This document shows, piece after piece, positions 11,293 to 21,629 of a stretch of 61,208 bases of DNA. Position numbers and translations under genes: made by a program. Positions within the stretch are counted from its first letter, which is position 1. Every line of letters begins with the position of its first letter. The stretch is from Actinobacillus genomosp. 2. GTDB lineage: Bacteria > Pseudomonadota > Gammaproteobacteria > Enterobacterales > Pasteurellaceae. The notes beneath the pieces were generated by a model. The model saw nothing but the letters and a program-made list of their open reading frames with translations. It did no database searches and was not told where the DNA came from. The stretch covers positions 1,822,501 through 1,883,708 of the forward strand of contig NZ_CP103807.1 of NCBI RefSeq assembly GCF_029773605.1, read 5' to 3'.

Positions 11293-12300
11293 ATGATGAT
11301 TGTAAAAAAATTCTACTTTTTAACCGCTTGTTTAATGCTGTCAGCACAGACTTATGCGGTTGAGTTATTAAACATTTCTTATGATCCGACCCGTGAGCTA
11401 TACAAAGAATATAACCGCCTGTTTGCTGACTATTGGCAACAGCAAAGCGGTGAACAGATCACGATAAAAACATCACATGGCGGATCCGGTAAACAGGCTC
11501 GGGCAGTGATAGATGGTTTACAAGCGGATATTGTCAGCTTGGCATTAGCTGGCGATATTGATGCGTTGAACAAATATCAAGATCTTATTGATCCAAATTG
11601 GCAACAACGTTTGGCGGAACGTAGCTTACCGTATTATTCAACTATTGTGTTTTTAGTGCGTAAAGGGAATCCAAAACGGATCTATGACTGGCAGGATTTA
11701 GTGCGAGATCCGAGTATTGAAGTGATTACTCCAAATCCGAAAACTTCCGGTGGAGCAAGGTGGAATTTTTTGGCTGCTTGGGCGTATGCAAAACAGCATT
11801 TTGGTACAGAACAGCAGGCATTAGATTTTGTAAGTCAGTTGTATAAGCAAGTACCGGTATTAGATACCGGAGCAAGAGGGGCTACTATGAGCTTTATCCA
11901 ACGAGGCTTAGGTGATGTCTTACTTGCTTGGGAAAATGAGGCTTATCTCGCTTTACAGGAAGAAGGCGGTGAGCAATTTGAAATAGTCACCCCAAAAGTT
12001 TCGATTGCTGCTGAACCGCCGGTTGCTGTGGTGGATAAAGTGGTAGATAAAAAAGGCACTCGTAAACAGGCGGAGGCTTATCTGAACTATTTGTATAGTG
12101 AGGCAGCACAACGCCTGATTGCCAAACATTATTATCGCCCTGCAAGCGGTCAAATTTTAGCGGAATTTCGCCAACAATTTCCTGATTTGACTCTGTTAAA
12201 AATGCACGAGATTTTTGGTGGCGGTTGGGAATTGATTCAGCCGAAATTTTTTGATGACAGTGCGATCTTCGATCAAATTTTAGAAAAAATTTATCAATAA
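11293..12300 (+). CDS. sbp: sulfate ABC transporter, periplasmic substrate-binding protein
   Basis: Captures sulfate (possibly thiosulfate) in the periplasm and delivers it to CysTWA. A signal peptide (KKFYFLTACLMLSAQTYA) is followed by the mature VELLNISYDPTRELYKEYN, the usual start of Sbp/CysP proteins. SHGGSGKQARAV and the TPNPKTSGGARW segment match the sulfate-binding family. I prefer ATG at 11293 (or 11296) because GAGGA lies just before it; the in-frame ATG at 11281 has no such site. Sbp and CysP cannot be told apart here, so the symbol is provisional. It leads sbp-cysT-cysW-cysA. Confidence 0.9.
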   Translation: MMIVKKFYFLTACLMLSAQTYAVELLNISYDPTRELYKEYNRLFADYWQQQSGEQITIKTSHGGSGKQARAVIDGLQADIVSLALAGDIDALNKYQDLIDPNWQQRLAERSLPYYSTIVFLVRKGNPKRIYDWQDLVRDPSIEVITPNPKTSGGARWNFLAAWAYAKQHFGTEQQALDFVSQLYKQVPVLDTGARGATMSFIQRGLGDVLLAWENEAYLALQEEGGEQFEIVTPKVSIAAEPPVAVVDKVVDKKGTRKQAEAYLNYLYSEAAQRLIAKHYYRPASGQILAEFRQQFPDLTLLKMHEIFGGGWELIQPKFFDDSAIFDQILEKIYQ

Positions 12301-12318
12301 ATAGGCTAAGGAAATGTT

Positions 12319-13131
12319 ATGCAGCAAACTCGAATTATTCCAGGTTTTAATCTTTCGTTAGGCTACACGCTGACCTTTTTAAGTCTTGTCGTACTGATTC
12401 CGTTAGCTGGTCTATTTATCTTTTCCGCTCAAATTTCAGCCGAACAATTTCTTAAACTGATTAGCAGTAAGCAGTTGCTACTTGCACTAGGTTTATCTTT
12501 TAAAACCGCACTAAGTGCCGCACTCATCAATAGTTTTATCGGTTTATTGCTTGCTTGGGTGTTAGTTCGCTATCAGTTTTGGGGCAAGCGTTTGATGGAT
12601 ACCTTTATTGATATGCCGTTTGCCTTACCAACAGCGGTAGCAGGTATTGCTCTTACGGCGATTTACGCTCGCAACGGTATTATCGGGCAATTTTTTGAAA
12701 TCAAAATTGCGTATAGCTCATTAGGTATTACCTTAGCGTTATTATTTGTGACCTTACCTTTTGTCGTTCGTACGCTACAACCGGTGTTGGAGGATTTACC
12801 GAAAGATGTCGAAGAAGCAGCCTCAATTTTAGGAGCAAATGCTTTTCAAACCTTTCGCTATGTGATTTTTCCGGCAATTTTACCGGCTTGGATTACTGGT
12901 TTTACCCTCGCTTTTGCACGGGGCATCGGAGAATATGGTTCGGTGGTATTTATTTCCGGTAACTTACCGTTTAGAACTGAAATTCTACCGTTGGTAATTA
13001 TGTCTAAGCTCGATCAATACGATTATATCGGTGCGGCAACTATTGGTGCATTAATGCTGATCATCTCATTTGTACTGATTTTTGTGATCAACCTGATTCA
13101 GCGTTACTTTGCTAAGCGGACAGCAAAATAA
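12319..13131 (+). CDS. cysT: sulfate ABC transporter, inner membrane permease CysT
   Basis: One of the two channel-forming subunits of the sulfate importer. The 270 residues contain about six hydrophobic membrane segments and the EAA loop motif that contacts the ATPase ([20 protein letters not shown]). The [13 protein letters not shown] and [16 protein letters not shown] stretches are typical of CysT/CysU. An AAGGA site precedes ATG at 12319. It begins 18 bases after sbp. Confidence 0.95.
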   Translation: MQQTRIIPGFNLSLGYTLTFLSLVVLIPLAGLFIFSAQISAEQFLKLISSKQLLLALGLSFKTALSAALINSFIGLLLAWVLVRYQFWGKRLMDTFIDMPFALPTAVAGIALTAIYARNGIIGQFFEIKIAYSSLGITLALLFVTLPFVVRTLQPVLEDLPKDVEEAASILGANAFQTFRYVIFPAILPAWITGFTLAFARGIGEYGSVVFISGNLPFRTEILPLVIMSKLDQYDYIGAATIGALMLIISFVLIFVINLIQRYFAKRTAK

Positions 13132-13144
13132 AAAGGAAAGAAAT

Positions 13145-13960
13145 ATGCAAAACTTACGTAAAAAACGACCGCTTGCCGAAACGCTCTTGATTGGTATAGC
13201 GATGATCTTATTCATTGTTTTCTTACTGTTACCGTTATTAGTTGTCATCTCACAAGGTTTGGCTAAAGGGCTAGATTTTTTCCTTGCAGCTATTGGCGAA
13301 CAAGATACGCTTGCTGCCCTAAAACTGACTTTATTAGCTGCTGCGATTGCCGTACCGCTTAATGTGATTTTCGGGATTGCCGCAGCTTGGGCGGTAACTA
13401 AATATCAATTTAAAGGCAGACAATTTTTATTAACGCTCATTGATCTACCTTTTTCGATTTCACCGGTGGTGGCAGGACTGATTTACGTATTGTTATTCGG
13501 CGCACAAAGTTGGCTGTATCCGTACTTACAAGCGGTCGATTTTCAAATTGTTTATGCGATTCCGGGCATTATTTTAGCCACATTATTTGTTTCTGTCCCT
13601 TTTGTCGCACGAGAACTGATTCCAATTATGGAAGCACAAGGCACAACCGAAGAAGAAGCGGCGGCAGTATTAGGTGCAAACGGCTGGCAAATTTTCTATC
13701 ACGTTACTTTACCGAATATCAAATGGGCATTATTACACGGTGTGGTGCTTTGTACCGCCCGTGCGTTAGGCGAATTTGGGGCGGTTTCGGTAGTATCTGG
13801 ACATATTCGCGGATTAACCAATACCTTACCGCTACAAATTGAGATTTTATATAACGAATACAATATCGTGGCGGCATTTTCGGTTGCGATTTTATTACTC
13901 GGTTTATCTTTAATTTTATTATTTCTTCGTCAATGGACGGAAGCGAAGTTAGCACGATAG
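13145..13960 (+). CDS. cysW: sulfate ABC transporter, inner membrane permease CysW
   Basis: Second channel subunit of the sulfate importer, paired with CysT. It has 271 residues with six likely membrane segments and the EAA motif [20 protein letters not shown], then [19 protein letters not shown], characteristic of CysW. I chose ATG at 13145, which follows AAAGGAAAG. The open frame starts at 13109 within cysT, but that start lacks a ribosome binding site. Confidence 0.94.
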   Translation: MQNLRKKRPLAETLLIGIAMILFIVFLLLPLLVVISQGLAKGLDFFLAAIGEQDTLAALKLTLLAAAIAVPLNVIFGIAAAWAVTKYQFKGRQFLLTLIDLPFSISPVVAGLIYVLLFGAQSWLYPYLQAVDFQIVYAIPGIILATLFVSVPFVARELIPIMEAQGTTEEEAAAVLGANGWQIFYHVTLPNIKWALLHGVVLCTARALGEFGAVSVVSGHIRGLTNTLPLQIEILYNEYNIVAAFSVAILLLGLSLILLFLRQWTEAKLAR

Positions 13961-13970
13961 TGGGGCAGAT

Positions 13971-15041
13971 ATGGCAATTAGCGTTAAACAAATTAATAAA
14001 ACATTCAATCAATTCCAAGCACTCAATAATATTGATTTTACCATTCAAAACGGCGAATTAACTGCTTTACTCGGACCTTCAGGCTGTGGGAAAACAACCT
14101 TACTACGTATTATTGCCGGGCTGGAAACCGCAACAAGCGGTCAAATTTTGTTTGATGATTGTGATGTAACCCGACTTTCAGCAAAAGAACGGGATATCGG
14201 CTTTGTGTTTCAACATTACGCTCTGTTTCGTCATATGACAATTGCCGATAATATTGCCTTTGGTTTGCGAATGAAGCCGAAACAAGAACGTTTGTCGGAG
14301 GCTGAAATTCAAGCAAAAGTTAAACATCTTTTGGAGCTGATTCAGCTAGAACATATTGGCGGACGCTATCCCGATCAGCTTTCCGGTGGTCAGCGTCAGC
14401 GAGTTGCCTTGGCAAGAGCCATTGCGACTGAACCGAAAGTGTTATTGTTAGACGAACCATTCGGTGCTTTAGATGCGAAAGTGCGTAAAGATTTGCGTCG
14501 TTGGCTACGTGATTTTCATCATGAGATTAATCTCACCAGTATTTTTGTCACTCATGATCAAGATGAGGCATTGGAAGTATCGGATAAGATTATTTTGATG
14601 AATAAAGGGCAAATTGAACAAATTGGAACGCCGGAACAGGTTTATAAACAGCCCAAAAGTGCGTTTGTGGCAAATTTTCTAGGGGATGTGAATATTTTAC
14701 ACGGTTATATTTTAGCCGGTGTATTACATATTGATACGTTTAACAAGCCGATTGAGCAATGTTATGCCGCCGATGATGTGGTGGTGTATGTACGTCCGCA
14801 CGAAATCGCCATTAGTAAAATGCATAAAGAAAATTCGTTGAAAGGCATTATCTCCCGAGTGCATACCGCAGGTCCTACGGTATTTTTAGAAGTGTTACAT
14901 AAAAATCACGAACCGATAGAAATATCCGTCAGTTATGCTCAATTCAGACAAGAACAATTTGCTGTGGGTGATGAAGTCTATTTCCAACCATTATTACTCA
15001 ATTTCTTTGTACAAAATGAATTGATTGAATTTATGATTTAA
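13971..15041 (+). CDS. cysA: sulfate/thiosulfate import ATP-binding protein
   Basis: ATPase of the sulfate importer. Walker [10 protein letters not shown] lies near residue 40, the ABC signature [14 protein letters not shown] near 135 and Walker [13 protein letters not shown] near 160. A C-terminal regulatory TOBE-like region follows from about residue 240. The 356 residues fit CysA. It starts 10 bases after cysW. The sequence contains an uptake signal near 14129. Confidence 0.95.
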   Translation: MAISVKQINKTFNQFQALNNIDFTIQNGELTALLGPSGCGKTTLLRIIAGLETATSGQILFDDCDVTRLSAKERDIGFVFQHYALFRHMTIADNIAFGLRMKPKQERLSEAEIQAKVKHLLELIQLEHIGGRYPDQLSGGQRQRVALARAIATEPKVLLLDEPFGALDAKVRKDLRRWLRDFHHEINLTSIFVTHDQDEALEVSDKIILMNKGQIEQIGTPEQVYKQPKSAFVANFLGDVNILHGYILAGVLHIDTFNKPIEQCYAADDVVVYVRPHEIAISKMHKENSLKGIISRVHTAGPTVFLEVLHKNHEPIEISVSYAQFRQEQFAVGDEVYFQPLLLNFFVQNELIEFMI

Positions 15042-15076
15042 TGGCTTATCTGAGAAGAGCGGATTAGGCTAGGAAT

Positions 15077-15844
15077 TTATTCCGCTCTTAACGACATTTC
15101 CCCAATCCCAAATGGTGTAATCACACCATTTTGATCAAGTAGTAATTCGCCATGTCGGTTAATACCACGTGAAATACCGTGAATTTCGTTGCCTTCAGTT
15201 ACCAGTTTTACTGCTTGATCTCGAAAAATATCAAACATTTGCCAACGCTCTGCGTAGTGGTCAAAGCCGACAAGCGGATAAATTTTGAGATTTTTTTGTA
15301 ATTCATAAGCCAGTCGACAAACAAGCGTATTACGATCAAATTGGTAATGTGATAAATCAGACCACGCTTGGGTGACGATATTTGCGTCTACTTGGGTCAT
15401 ACCCAAATTTAAACCGATACCGATCACTAAATGGATTCCGCTACGATCCACTTTAGTTTCAATCAGAGTCCCACCCATTTTTTTACCACAATAGTAAATA
15501 TCATTCGGCCACTTGATTTGGATATTTTCAACCTGTTGTGCTTGCAAACTTTCGGCAATAATCAGCGAAATCACCAAACTCAAAGAGGATATATGTGCAG
15601 CGTCTTCGGTCGGGTAATGCCACAAAATTGAAAAATAGAGATTTTCGCTTTGCGGTGAATACCAAGTCCGCCCACGCCTGCCCCTACCGGCGGTTTGTTG
15701 TTCTGCTAAACAAACAGAGCCTTGTGGCAGGCTTTGATAATGTTTGAGCAAATATTCGTTGGTCGAATCAATTTCATCAAACACTATAGCTTGTCCGCAT
15801 AATAATGCGCCTTGGATCTGAGATTGGTTTAATTTGCTCATCAC
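15077..15844 (-). CDS. birA: biotin--protein ligase, lacking the DNA-binding domain
   Basis: Attaches biotin to AccB through biotinyl-5'-AMP. The catalytic domain is complete: DEIDSTNEYL near residue 25, AGRGRRGRTWYSP with the biotinoyl-AMP loop, and IKWPNDIYYCGKKMGGTLIE. The protein begins where the catalytic domain of E. coli BirA begins, so the N-terminal winged helix (about 65 residues) is missing. With 255 residues it should be a ligase only, not the biotin operon repressor. Start is ATG at 15844 or 15841, 5 bases after the murB stop, suggesting coupled translation. No strong ribosome binding site is visible. Confidence 0.93.
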   Translation of the reverse strand: MMSKLNQSQIQGALLCGQAIVFDEIDSTNEYLLKHYQSLPQGSVCLAEQQTAGRGRRGRTWYSPQSENLYFSILWHYPTEDAAHISSLSLVISLIIAESLQAQQVENIQIKWPNDIYYCGKKMGGTLIETKVDRSGIHLVIGIGLNLGMTQVDANIVTQAWSDLSHYQFDRNTLVCRLAYELQKNLKIYPLVGFDHYAERWQMFDIFRDQAVKLVTEGNEIHGISRGINRHGELLLDQNGVITPFGIGEMSLRAE

Positions 15845-15849
15845 TTTAG

Positions 15850-16878
15850 TTATCTTGTGATTTCTTCGCTATTTACTTCGCCATTTTTACCCATAAAACG
15901 CACTTCCGGATGCAGTTCAACTCCAAATTTTTCACGCACGCGGCGACGTACTTCTTTCGCTAATGCTACTACATCCGAACCGGTTGCGGATTGCTTATTA
16001 ATGAGTACCAATGCTTGTCTTTCATGTACTGCCGCACCGCCGATTTGGAAGCCTTTTAATTCACATTGATCAATCAACCAACCTGCCGCTAATTTGACTG
16101 TGCCGTCTGTTTGCGGATAGTTTGGAATATTCGGGTAAGCGGTCTTAATTTGTACAAATTTTGCAGCCTCAATGACAGGATTTTTGAAGAAGCTACCGGC
16201 ATTACCAAATTCATCCGGATTCGGTAATTTTGCCGAACGTACCGCACACACTTCGTCAAACACTTGTTGAGCCGTTACGCTTTGTGGATCAAATTGTGTT
16301 AATGAGCCGTAACTTAATACCGGTTGCCATGCTTTCGCCAATTTGATTCCGACCGAAAGAATCGCAAATTCGTCTTTGTATTGGTGCTTAAACACGCTTT
16401 CACGATAGCCAAATTGGCACTCTGGTTTGGTTAAACGGAAAATTTCGCCGGTGCGTAAATTCAGCACTTCAACAAAATCACACACACGTTCAAATTCCAC
16501 CCCGTAAGCACCGATATTTTGAATCGGTGCAGAACCGGCAACACCCGGAATTAAGGCTAAATTTTCTAATCCGGCGATATTGTTTGCCAAGGTCCATTTT
16601 ACTAACTCATGCCAATTTTCGCCGCCTTGCACATGCAAATAGTGGAACTGATCATCTTCGTGATGTTCGATCCCTTTTAATTTATTAATCAATACGCAAC
16701 CGTCGAAATCGCCTAAAAAAATTACATTTGAGCCTTGCCCTAAGATGATGACTGGCTGATGATTTTTAACAGCGATTTGCCATTCGTTAAGTAATTGTTC
16801 AGCACTGCTAAATTCGACTATTTTGCTAGCGTTTGCCGCCAAATGAAAGGTATGGAAAGAGATCAAGCTATATTTCAT
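15850..16878 (-). CDS. murB: UDP-N-acetylenolpyruvoylglucosamine reductase
   Basis: Cytoplasmic FAD enzyme that reduces UDP-GlcNAc-enolpyruvate to UDP-MurNAc with NADPH in peptidoglycan synthesis. The FAD domain shows [11 protein letters not shown] and [21 protein letters not shown]; the second half has [10 protein letters not shown] and the NAGSFFKNP motif with the catalytic Ser. The 342 residues are normal for type I MurB. Upstream of and nearly touching birA, as in E. coli. Confidence 0.96.
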   Translation of the reverse strand: MKYSLISFHTFHLAANASKIVEFSSAEQLLNEWQIAVKNHQPVIILGQGSNVIFLGDFDGCVLINKLKGIEHHEDDQFHYLHVQGGENWHELVKWTLANNIAGLENLALIPGVAGSAPIQNIGAYGVEFERVCDFVEVLNLRTGEIFRLTKPECQFGYRESVFKHQYKDEFAILSVGIKLAKAWQPVLSYGSLTQFDPQSVTAQQVFDEVCAVRSAKLPNPDEFGNAGSFFKNPVIEAAKFVQIKTAYPNIPNYPQTDGTVKLAAGWLIDQCELKGFQIGGAAVHERQALVLINKQSATGSDVVALAKEVRRRVREKFGVELHPEVRFMGKNGEVNSEEITR

Positions 16879-16963
16879 TTTTTATATATCAGTGAATTAA
16901 AAGAGTAGAAAGTGTATCACAAACATGAGGAAAAAAGAGCGTTTAACGTTTTAATTGAGGATA

Positions 16964-16997
16964 AAAAATAACCCCCTTACTGAAGTAAGGGGGTTAC
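16964..16997 (-). terminator. ompA terminator
   Basis: AACCCCCTTAC and GTAAGGGGGTT form a perfect 11-bp stem with a short loop. On the minus strand ATTTTTTAT follows. It lies about 30 bases after the ompA stop. Confidence 0.85.
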
Positions 16998-17026
16998 TAA
17001 ATTAAACTTTTAAAAAGTTAACTAAA

Positions 17027-18109
17027 TTACATAGTTACTTCTTTAGCGCCTTGAACTTGAACTTCAACACGACGGTCAGGTGCTAAGCAAGCGATTAATG
17101 CTTTACGACCTTTAACTGCGTCACATGTTGCACCAGTTACTGGGTTAGCTTCACCGTAACCTACAGCAGTTACGTTTGCAGCCGGAGTACCTTTAGAAAC
17201 GATGTAGTTAGCTACAGTTTCAGCACGACGTTGTGAAAGTTTTAAGTTTGAAGCTTCTTTACCGATACGGTCTGTATAACCATTAACTTGGATAGCAGCG
17301 TTCGCTAAACCAGCGTTGTTGATTTCAGTTTGCATTGCATCTAAAGCTGTTGCTGCAGCCGGTTTTAAGTTTGATTTACCGAATGCGAATAATACATCAG
17401 AGCTGAATGCGAAGTTTTTAGTTTCAACTGCTGGTGCTGCAACTGGTGCTGCACCTTGACCGAAACGGTATGATAAACCTGCAGATACAGAGCTGATATC
17501 TGGACGGTAGTCAGTCGCACCCATACGGTTTAATGTAGCTTGGCTTGCTTTACCAGCGTTGTTTAACCATTGGTATTCAACACGTGCTGCTAATTCAGGA
17601 AGAATTGCGTATTCAACACCAGCACCTAAAAGTAATGAACTTTGGAAACGACGAGTTTTTACTTTCTCTTGTGAAGCGTTGAATGTTTTATATGAATTAT
17701 TTACTAATGCAATACCTGCTTTACCGTAAACATCTAAGTTAGGTAATACTTCGTAGCTAGGTTTTAATGCGATAGTTGTACCGTGTGCAGCATGGCGGAA
17801 AGTTTGTTTATCTTTTTTACCATTTAGTTTTTCTGTACCACGAACACGACCAAAATAGTCATAACCTAATTCAGCAGCTAAACCAAAATTATTTTGGTTT
17901 AAGATTTGGTAACCACCAAAAACACCGTAAGTTACAGAGTTTTTGTTGATACCATATTTACCATCTTTCGCAGCATCTAATTGTTCGATACCATCGTGGA
18001 ATGATGCCCAACCTGCTTTGGCACCAGCGTAGAAAGTGTTTTGTTCTGGAGCTGCTTGAGCTACGGTTGCAGCTGATAATACTGCTAATGCAACTAATGA
18101 TTTTTTCAT
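17027..18109 (-). CDS. ompA: outer membrane protein OmpA/P5 family
   Basis: Major outer membrane protein that ties the outer membrane to peptidoglycan. A signal peptide (residues 1-19, ending AQA) is followed by an eight-stranded barrel (about 20-210) starting NTFYAGAKAGWASFHDG. A short APVAAPAVE hinge and an OmpA-like peptidoglycan-binding domain come next (DVLFAFGKSNLKP, NGYTDRIGKEASNLKLSQRRAE). The two Cys of the C-terminal domain (CDAVKGRKALIACLAPDRR) are present. Total 360 residues. Good AGAGGA site; own promoter and a long leader. Confidence 0.96.
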   Translation of the reverse strand: MKKSLVALAVLSAATVAQAAPEQNTFYAGAKAGWASFHDGIEQLDAAKDGKYGINKNSVTYGVFGGYQILNQNNFGLAAELGYDYFGRVRGTEKLNGKKDKQTFRHAAHGTTIALKPSYEVLPNLDVYGKAGIALVNNSYKTFNASQEKVKTRRFQSSLLLGAGVEYAILPELAARVEYQWLNNAGKASQATLNRMGATDYRPDISSVSAGLSYRFGQGAAPVAAPAVETKNFAFSSDVLFAFGKSNLKPAAATALDAMQTEINNAGLANAAIQVNGYTDRIGKEASNLKLSQRRAETVANYIVSKGTPAANVTAVGYGEANPVTGATCDAVKGRKALIACLAPDRRVEVQVQGAKEVTM

Positions 18110-18176
18110 TTTGATGATCCTCTAAATTTTATCGTCATCTATATTAAAGACAAACCCCAATAAAGGGATAACGAAT

Positions 18177-18224
18177 AAAGCTATAATAACTATTTCTATC
18201 GCTATATAAAAATAGCATAGCTTT
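18177..18224 (-). promoter_or_regulatory. stem-loop in the ompA mRNA leader
   Basis: AAAGCTAT (18177-18184) pairs with ATAGCTTT (18217-18224), and further AT pairs are possible inside. It falls within the roughly 120-base 5' untranslated region. In E. coli a leader hairpin stabilises ompA mRNA; a similar role is only an inference. Confidence 0.45.
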
Positions 18225-18236
18225 TATTACACGAAC

Positions 18237-18266
18237 ATTGTACCAAATAAAATTTGAAAAATACAA
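18237..18266 (-). promoter_or_regulatory. ompA: ompA promoter
   Basis: On the minus strand TTGTAT, an 18-base spacer and TACAAT give a plausible sigma-70 promoter. It would start transcription roughly 120 bases before the ompA ATG. The rest of the ilvC-ompA gap (18267-18480) shows nothing else I can name. Confidence 0.5.
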
Positions 18267-18480
18267 TAGAACCTATAATTAAGGTTGTTTTTTATTCAAA
18301 AAAGACTAAAAAAGTGTGATTTTTACTCTATTTTGAAGAAAAGCAGATTGTTCGTTACTTTGGTTGATATTGATTTACAAAAATAGCCCGTAGTTTATAG
18401 GCTTTTCTTAAAATATATTCTTATTTATATTAAAGAATAATTTTGCAGAATGTAACTTCAATTAATATTAATACAAAGAT

Positions 18481-18513
18481 AATATAAAGCCCCTTTTGAA
18501 GGGGCTTTATATT
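18481..18513 (-). terminator. ilvC terminator
   Basis: ATATAAAGCCCCTT and AAGGGGCTTTATAT form a long perfect stem with a 3-base loop, just after the ilvC stop codon. Confidence 0.75.
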
Positions 18514-18519
18514 TAAAGA

Positions 18520-20001
18520 TTAACCTTGTGAAGAAATACGCTTCATATCCGTCATATAACCACGTAATTCTTGACCGATTAATTCAACCGGGTGATTACG
18601 GATTGCATCGTTGATATCACGTAAGTAAACATTGTCGATTTCAGCTGCCGGTGTTGGTTCACCTAAGTCACCTTTTTGTAACATCGGGATTAATTTCTCT
18701 GCAAGAATTGGCGTTGCAACGTGAGAGAATAAGTAGTTACCGTATTCTGCCGTATCTGAAATTACTACGTTCATTTCGTATAAACGTTTACGAGCGATGG
18801 TATTTGCGATTAACGGTAATTCGTGTAATGACTCATAGTATGCAGATTCTTCGTAGATACCGCTTGCAACCATTGCATCGAATGCCATTTCTACACCTGC
18901 TTTCACCATTGCAACCATAACTACGCCGTTATCAAAGTATTCTTGTTCAGAAATTTTGATGCCGTCTGCTTTCGGTGAGTTTTCGAATGCGGTTTTACCG
19001 GTTTCTTCACGCCATTTGAATAAGTTTGCATCACCGTTTGCCCAGTCTGCCATCATGGTTGATGAGAATTCACCGCTGATGATGTCGTCCATATGTTTTA
19101 AGTAAAGGTCGTTTAATTGAACTTTGATTTCTTCACTTAATTCAAAAGCACGGATTTTCGCAGCGTTTGATAAGCGATCCATCATTAAGGTGATACCGCC
19201 TTGTTTTAACGCTTCGGTAATGGTTTCCCAACCATATTGGATTAATTTGCTTGCGTATGCTGGGTCTTTACCGTCTGCCACTAATTTGTCGTAACATACG
19301 ATTGAACCTGCTTGTAACATACCGCAAAGGATGGTTTGTTCGCCCATTAAGTCAGATTTAACTTCTGCCACGAATGAAGATTCTAATACGCCTGCACGGT
19401 CGCCACCGGTTGCTGATGCCCACGCTTTTGCGATTGCCATACCTTCACCTTTCGGGTCATTTTCAGGGTGAACAGCGATAAGTGTTGGCACACCAAAACC
19501 ACGTTTATATTCTTCACGTACTTCTGTACCCGGGCATTTTGGTGCAGTCATCACAACGGTAATATCTTTACGAATTTGCTCACCTTCTTCAACAATGTTG
19601 AAACCGTGTGAGTAGCCGAATGCAGAACCTTGTTTCATTAACGGAACAACATCTGCAACTACTTTTGAGTGTTGTTTATCCGGCGTTAGGTTGATCACTA
19701 AGTCAGCGGTTGGAATTAATTCTTGGTATGTGCCAACTTTGAAACCGTTTTCGGTTGCACGAGTATATGAAGCACGTTTTTCTGCGATTGCTTCTGCACG
19801 TAACGCATAGCTAATATCTAAACCGGAATCACGCATATTTAAACCTTGGTTTAAACCTTGCGCACCACAACCTACGATAACGATTTTTTTGCCTTTTAAG
19901 AAATTGCAACCGTCTGCAAATTCGCTACGGTCCATAAAACGACAGCGACCTAATTGATCTAATTTTTGACGTAAGTTTAATGTGCTGAAATAGTTAGCCA
20001 T
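18520..20001 (-). CDS. ilvC: ketol-acid reductoisomerase (NADP+), class II
   Basis: Second common step of valine and isoleucine synthesis. An N-terminal Rossmann domain ([22 protein letters not shown]) is followed by a duplicated knotted C-terminal region. The 493 residues mark the long class II form, as in E. coli. Start is ATG at 20001 ([14 protein letters not shown], the usual ilvC beginning); the frame is open 49 codons upstream but that stretch looks non-coding. No ilvY regulator is adjacent, unlike in E. coli. Confidence 0.96.
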   Translation of the reverse strand: MANYFSTLNLRQKLDQLGRCRFMDRSEFADGCNFLKGKKIVIVGCGAQGLNQGLNMRDSGLDISYALRAEAIAEKRASYTRATENGFKVGTYQELIPTADLVINLTPDKQHSKVVADVVPLMKQGSAFGYSHGFNIVEEGEQIRKDITVVMTAPKCPGTEVREEYKRGFGVPTLIAVHPENDPKGEGMAIAKAWASATGGDRAGVLESSFVAEVKSDLMGEQTILCGMLQAGSIVCYDKLVADGKDPAYASKLIQYGWETITEALKQGGITLMMDRLSNAAKIRAFELSEEIKVQLNDLYLKHMDDIISGEFSSTMMADWANGDANLFKWREETGKTAFENSPKADGIKISEQEYFDNGVVMVAMVKAGVEMAFDAMVASGIYEESAYYESLHELPLIANTIARKRLYEMNVVISDTAEYGNYLFSHVATPILAEKLIPMLQKGDLGEPTPAAEIDNVYLRDINDAIRNHPVELIGQELRGYMTDMKRISSQG

Positions 20002-20235
20002 TTTGTGCTTCCTTATAAAATTTGTATGATGTTGAGTGTGTTTATGTGTTGTGTTTACACATTGTTGTTTTGTTATGGAATTGATTATACGCTCATTTAA
20101 TATTGCGTAAATTGATATTATTGGGATTTTATATTGCAAAATTTGCAATTCACTTATGGCATTAATTAGATGAAAAATGACCGCTTAGCTAATGAATGTT
20201 AAACTAGTAAGAGAAGAAGATAATAGGATAAATAG

Positions 20236-21477
20236 ATGAGAATAAATCAGATTAGCTTACAGCGTTGTCCTGAATGTGAAACGATTGTAAAAGTGCCGGC
20301 AAATGTGCCATTTCAGACGGCGGTTTGCCCGAATTGTCATGATGTATTACGTCCGGCAAACAGCTGGAGTTTACGCCGTTGTGCGATTATTGCGATTGCG
20401 ATTTTAATTTTATTACCATTTGCACTCACTTTTCCGTTAATGAGTATTGATTTACTGGGCGTACCCGTTCATGCAACTGTATGGGGAGGTGTGTGGAAAA
20501 TGGCAACCGAAGGTTATCCTTATACCGCCTTTATGGTGTTACTTTGTTCGGTAGTCTTTCCGATTGCTTTTGCATTATTGATTTTATCCATTCGCTTACA
20601 GCGATTGTTATTACAGCGTCCTCGATATACGTTGATATTATTATCTAAAATTCAAGAATGGGTGATGTTAGATGTTTATTTAGTTGCACTTGCGGTCGCA
20701 GCATTTAAAATTCGTGATTATGCTGATCTAACCTTTAGTATACATTTAACCGCATTTTTAATTGTTACCATTCTGACCACCTTACTTTTTATCAAGATAG
20801 ATCCGAAACGAATGTGGGAAGAATTTTATCCTGAATATCATCCGTTAACTGCTAATCATCAAGGGCAAGTGTCTTTATGTCCGACTTGCGAATATAGTTT
20901 CGATGAAACGATTGTTGATTTAAAAGGTCGCCGTCGTTGTCCTCGTTGCGAAAGTAATTTAGCGATTCCCGATGGCGTAAAATTACAGCGTGTATGGGCA
21001 AGCTTAGTTGCCGGTGTGATTATGATGATTCCGGCAAATACGTTACCGATTTCCGCCACCGGATTAGCAGGTTCGGTTTCTGCCGATACGCTTTTTTCGG
21101 GCGTGCTAACTTTCATTGGATTAGGCAGCTATACGGTTGCCGCTATCGTTTTTATTGCCAGTATTGCCGTGCCATTCAGTAAAGTGGCGATAATTTTATA
21201 TCTGTTGTTAGCGATTCATTATAAATGGAAACACCCGATTCATTGGCAAATGAAAGCATTACATTACGTGCATTTTGTCGGACGTTGGTCAATGCTGGAT
21301 TTATTCGTATTGGCGTTGATGATGTCGTTGTTAGAACGAGGACAAATTCTTAGCTTCTCGGTCGGTGACGCGGCATTTTTCTTTGGTGCAGCAGTATTCC
21401 TCACAATGATAGCTTCTAGTAATTTGGATTCTAGAATGTTATGGCGAATCCACTATTCCAATGAGCCAAAACACTAA
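20236..21477 (+). CDS. PqiA/LetA-family inner membrane protein
   Basis: Member of the paraquat-inducible protein A family, inner membrane proteins that work with MCE-domain partners (PqiB/LetB) in lipid traffic across the envelope. Two similar halves are visible. Each begins with a zinc-ribbon-like Cys quartet (CPECETIV...CPNCHDVL near residue 12 and CPTCEYSF...CPRCESNL near 215) followed by four hydrophobic segments. The 413 residues match PqiA/LetA. No MCE-domain gene lies next to it in this window; a terminator follows and an unrelated gene is downstream. Confidence 0.88.
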   Translation: MRINQISLQRCPECETIVKVPANVPFQTAVCPNCHDVLRPANSWSLRRCAIIAIAILILLPFALTFPLMSIDLLGVPVHATVWGGVWKMATEGYPYTAFMVLLCSVVFPIAFALLILSIRLQRLLLQRPRYTLILLSKIQEWVMLDVYLVALAVAAFKIRDYADLTFSIHLTAFLIVTILTTLLFIKIDPKRMWEEFYPEYHPLTANHQGQVSLCPTCEYSFDETIVDLKGRRRCPRCESNLAIPDGVKLQRVWASLVAGVIMMIPANTLPISATGLAGSVSADTLFSGVLTFIGLGSYTVAAIVFIASIAVPFSKVAIILYLLLAIHYKWKHPIHWQMKALHYVHFVGRWSMLDLFVLALMMSLLERGQILSFSVGDAAFFFGAAVFLTMIASSNLDSRMLWRIHYSNEPKH

Positions 21478-21481
21478 TGAC

Positions 21482-21530
21482 AAGCGGTTGAATTAAGCTA
21501 AAAATTAGCAAAATTTGACCGCTTATTTTT
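21482..21530 (+). terminator. imperfect uptake-signal hairpin after the pqiA-like gene
   Basis: AAGCGGTTGAATT and AATTTGACCGCTT pair imperfectly around a short AT loop and are followed by ATTTTTT. It contains an ACAAGCGGT core just upstream. Confidence 0.65.
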
Positions 21531-21582
21531 TGTTTGTATGCTTTCTTATTTATAAGTTTTGATCTATTATGCAATGGTCTCA

Positions 21583-21597
21583 TTCATTCTGAATGAA
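21583..21597. promoter_or_regulatory. 15-base palindrome before the transglutaminase-like gene
   Basis: TTCATTC-T-GAATGAA is a perfect inverted repeat 33 bases before the start codon at 21630. Its place and size suggest an operator. Which regulator binds is unknown; no regulator gene is adjacent. Confidence 0.4.
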
Positions 21598-21629
21598 ATA
21601 TAACAAGTTTGTTTATTTAAGGACTCATT

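Noticed and set aside
15053..15091. Inverted repeat AAGAGCGGA / TCCGCTCTT between cysA and birA as a terminator
   Set aside because: The loop is long and no T run follows; it also covers the birA stop codon. It may still have a weak effect.
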